A DNA stretch of 6,701 bases, from contig CALGTJ010000534.1 of the NCBI GenBank assembly GCA_937901435.1, positions 1 through 6,701 of the forward strand, given 5' to 3'. A program made the position numbers and the translations under genes. Below, in pieces: positions 5,993 through 6,701 of the stretch. The notes beneath the pieces were generated by a model. The model saw only the letters and a program-made list of their open reading frames with translations, searched no databases and was not told where the DNA came from. This DNA comes from an uncultured Rhodobacter sp. (lineage in GTDB: Bacteria > Pseudomonadota > Alphaproteobacteria > Rhodobacterales > Rhodobacteraceae). The stretch's first letter is position 1, and the number at the start of each line of letters is the position of its first letter.

Positions 5993-6463
5993 TCAAACGA
6001 TGAAATCAGCCTGTCTTGCCCCGGTCACCCGCAGCAAAACAGCCGGATCAATCGGGAAAATGTGACGGGGCGTGCCCGCCGCGCCCCAGACCACGTCAAA
6101 CTCTAGCAGGCGCGGGTCAAGGAAGGCGAGGATCGGGGTCAGGTGCCCCACCGGTGCGACCCCGCCAATGGCAAAGCCGGTCTGCGCGCGGATCAGGGCG
6201 GCTTCTGCCTTGCCCAGGGCTTCGCCTGCGACGGCGCTGGCCTTGCCCGCGTCCACCTGATTGCCGCCAGCGGTCAGAAACAGGATCGCCGTGCCGCTGA
6301 CCTCTCCGCGAAAGATGATCGACTTGGCGATCTGATCCAGCGCGCAGCCCGCCGCATCCGCCGCCTGCTGCGCGGTGCGGGTTTCGCCGGGCATCTCGCG
6401 AATATCCGCCACAAGGCCCACCCCTTCCAAGGCAGTGCGCACGCGTTTCAGGCTTTTGCTCAT
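5993..6463 (-). CDS. YbaK/ProX-type aminoacyl-tRNA deacylase
   Basis: This 156-residue single-domain protein of the YbaK / prolyl-tRNA synthetase-associated (INS-like) family hydrolyses mischarged aminoacyl-tRNA in trans in the cytosol. Family marks are AKSIIF with Lys47 (the near-invariant lysine), GGNQVD (66-71), the glycine-rich GFAIGGVAPVGHLTP (96-110), and AGTPRHIFPIDP near the C-terminus. Length and N-terminus are normal for free-standing members. Which mischarged tRNA it acts on (for example Cys-, Ala- or Ser-tRNAPro or another) cannot be read from the sequence. The start is supported by GAAGGGA upstream of the ATG. It diverges from the glnE-like gene across a 100-base gap, and the DUF2852 gene lies 154 bases downstream with its own probable promoter. 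Confidence 0.92.
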   Translation of the reverse strand: MSKSLKRVRTALEGVGLVADIREMPGETRTAQQAADAAGCALDQIAKSIIFRGEVSGTAILFLTAGGNQVDAGKASAVAGEALGKAEAALIRAQTGFAIGGVAPVGHLTPILAFLDPRLLEFDVVWGAAGTPRHIFPIDPAVLLRVTGARQADFIV

Positions 6464-6563
6464 GGTCGGATCCCTTCGTATTTTGCCACCGTTTCATCAG
6501 CATCAAGACCGCAGATAAAGCAATTGCCTTGACCCCAGTCAATCCGCGCTCAATGGATGGGGG

Positions 6564-6701
6564 ATGACATTTGCATCCCGCCTGACCCGCTGCCCCCATC
6601 CCTATGACGCTGATCTGGCGCGTGATACCGCCGCGCGCTTTCCCGATCTCGCCCCCGAATTGCGCGCCCTGATCGAGGGCACGGCCGGGTGCAGTCCCCA
6701 T
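6564..6701 (+). CDS. glnE: N-terminus of probable glutamine synthetase adenylyltransferase (partial)
   Basis: A + strand frame opens with ATG at 6564 and runs off the window edge after 46 codons. It reads MTFASRLTRCPHPYDAD, then AARFPDLAPELRALIEGTAGCSPH. From memory this matches the start of bifunctional GlnE of Rhodobacteraceae (a 'SFA-R-T-R' opening followed by 'LRALI-GTAGCSPYL'). GlnE adds and removes AMP on glutamine synthetase in response to PII signalling. Catalytic domains are outside the window, so the call rests on the N-terminus only. A purine-rich GGATGGGGG directly precedes the ATG; two other ATGs nearby are in other frames. In the 100-base divergent gap I see no convincing promoter for either gene. 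Confidence 0.7.
   Translation, partial: MTFASRLTRCPHPYDADLARDTAARFPDLAPELRALIEGTAGCSPH

Noticed and set aside
6464..6563. Sigma-70 promoters in the divergent gap (for example TTGACC near 6533 on +, TTGATG on -)
   Set aside because: The matching -10 boxes are poor, or lie too close to the start codon, so I could not support a specific promoter.
6117..6701. Long minus-strand open frame of 194 codons crossing the right edge
   Set aside because: It overlaps the well-supported YbaK-like gene in another frame and runs antisense to the glnE-like start. Its composition (Gly/Arg/Ala-rich) is that of a high-GC shadow frame, with no recognisable domain.

Overview
The window looks like a piece of chromosome from an alphaproteobacterium of the Rhodobacteraceae (Roseobacter-type). 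This is inferred from the high-GC codon use, the DUF2852 protein, the form of the IlvB, IlvN and leucyl/arginyl-transferase proteins, and GC-rich intergenic hairpins of a kind I associate with that family. It is an ordinary core-genome neighbourhood. The best hidden signal is a transcription attenuator in front of the acetolactate synthase genes.

Layout from left to right: (1) The first 160 bases are AT-rich and stay open in one frame on the + strand, probably the 3' end of a gene that enters from the left, with a helix-turn-helix-like C-terminus. (2) Seven genes follow on the minus strand, listed here from left to right, which is the reverse of transcription order: a pirin-family protein, ilvN, ilvB, a leucyl/arginyl-tRNA-protein transferase (bpt/ate), an RDD-family membrane protein, a DUF2852 membrane protein and a YbaK/ProX-type aminoacyl-tRNA deacylase. 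(3) At the right edge the first 46 codons of a divergent + strand gene are present, probably glnE.

The ilvB-ilvN pair makes acetohydroxyacid synthase, the first shared enzyme of isoleucine, valine and leucine synthesis. Ahead of ilvB, on the minus strand, lie a sigma-70-like promoter, a 15-residue leader peptide (MNIVLSVVVKRRMGR) rich in Ile, Val and Leu codons, a 10-bp antiterminator stem whose 5' arm lies inside the leader reading frame, and an intrinsic terminator (7-bp GC stem plus six T) that shares three bases with the antiterminator. This is the architecture of ribosome-mediated attenuation. The pirin gene follows ilvN on the same strand after two hairpins that lack a T tract, so some co-transcription is possible.

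The right half concerns protein quality and translation fidelity: N-end-rule tagging (bpt), deacylation of mischarged tRNA (YbaK-like), two small membrane proteins, and probably nitrogen control (glnE). The DUF2852 gene has a heat-shock-sigma (RpoH)-like promoter set among repeated ATGTGAA motifs. The DUF2852/RDD gap holds a hairpin, a G-quadruplex motif and a 22-bp imperfect direct repeat. I see no RNA gene, CRISPR array, insertion sequence or complete mobile element, and no clearly new biological system.
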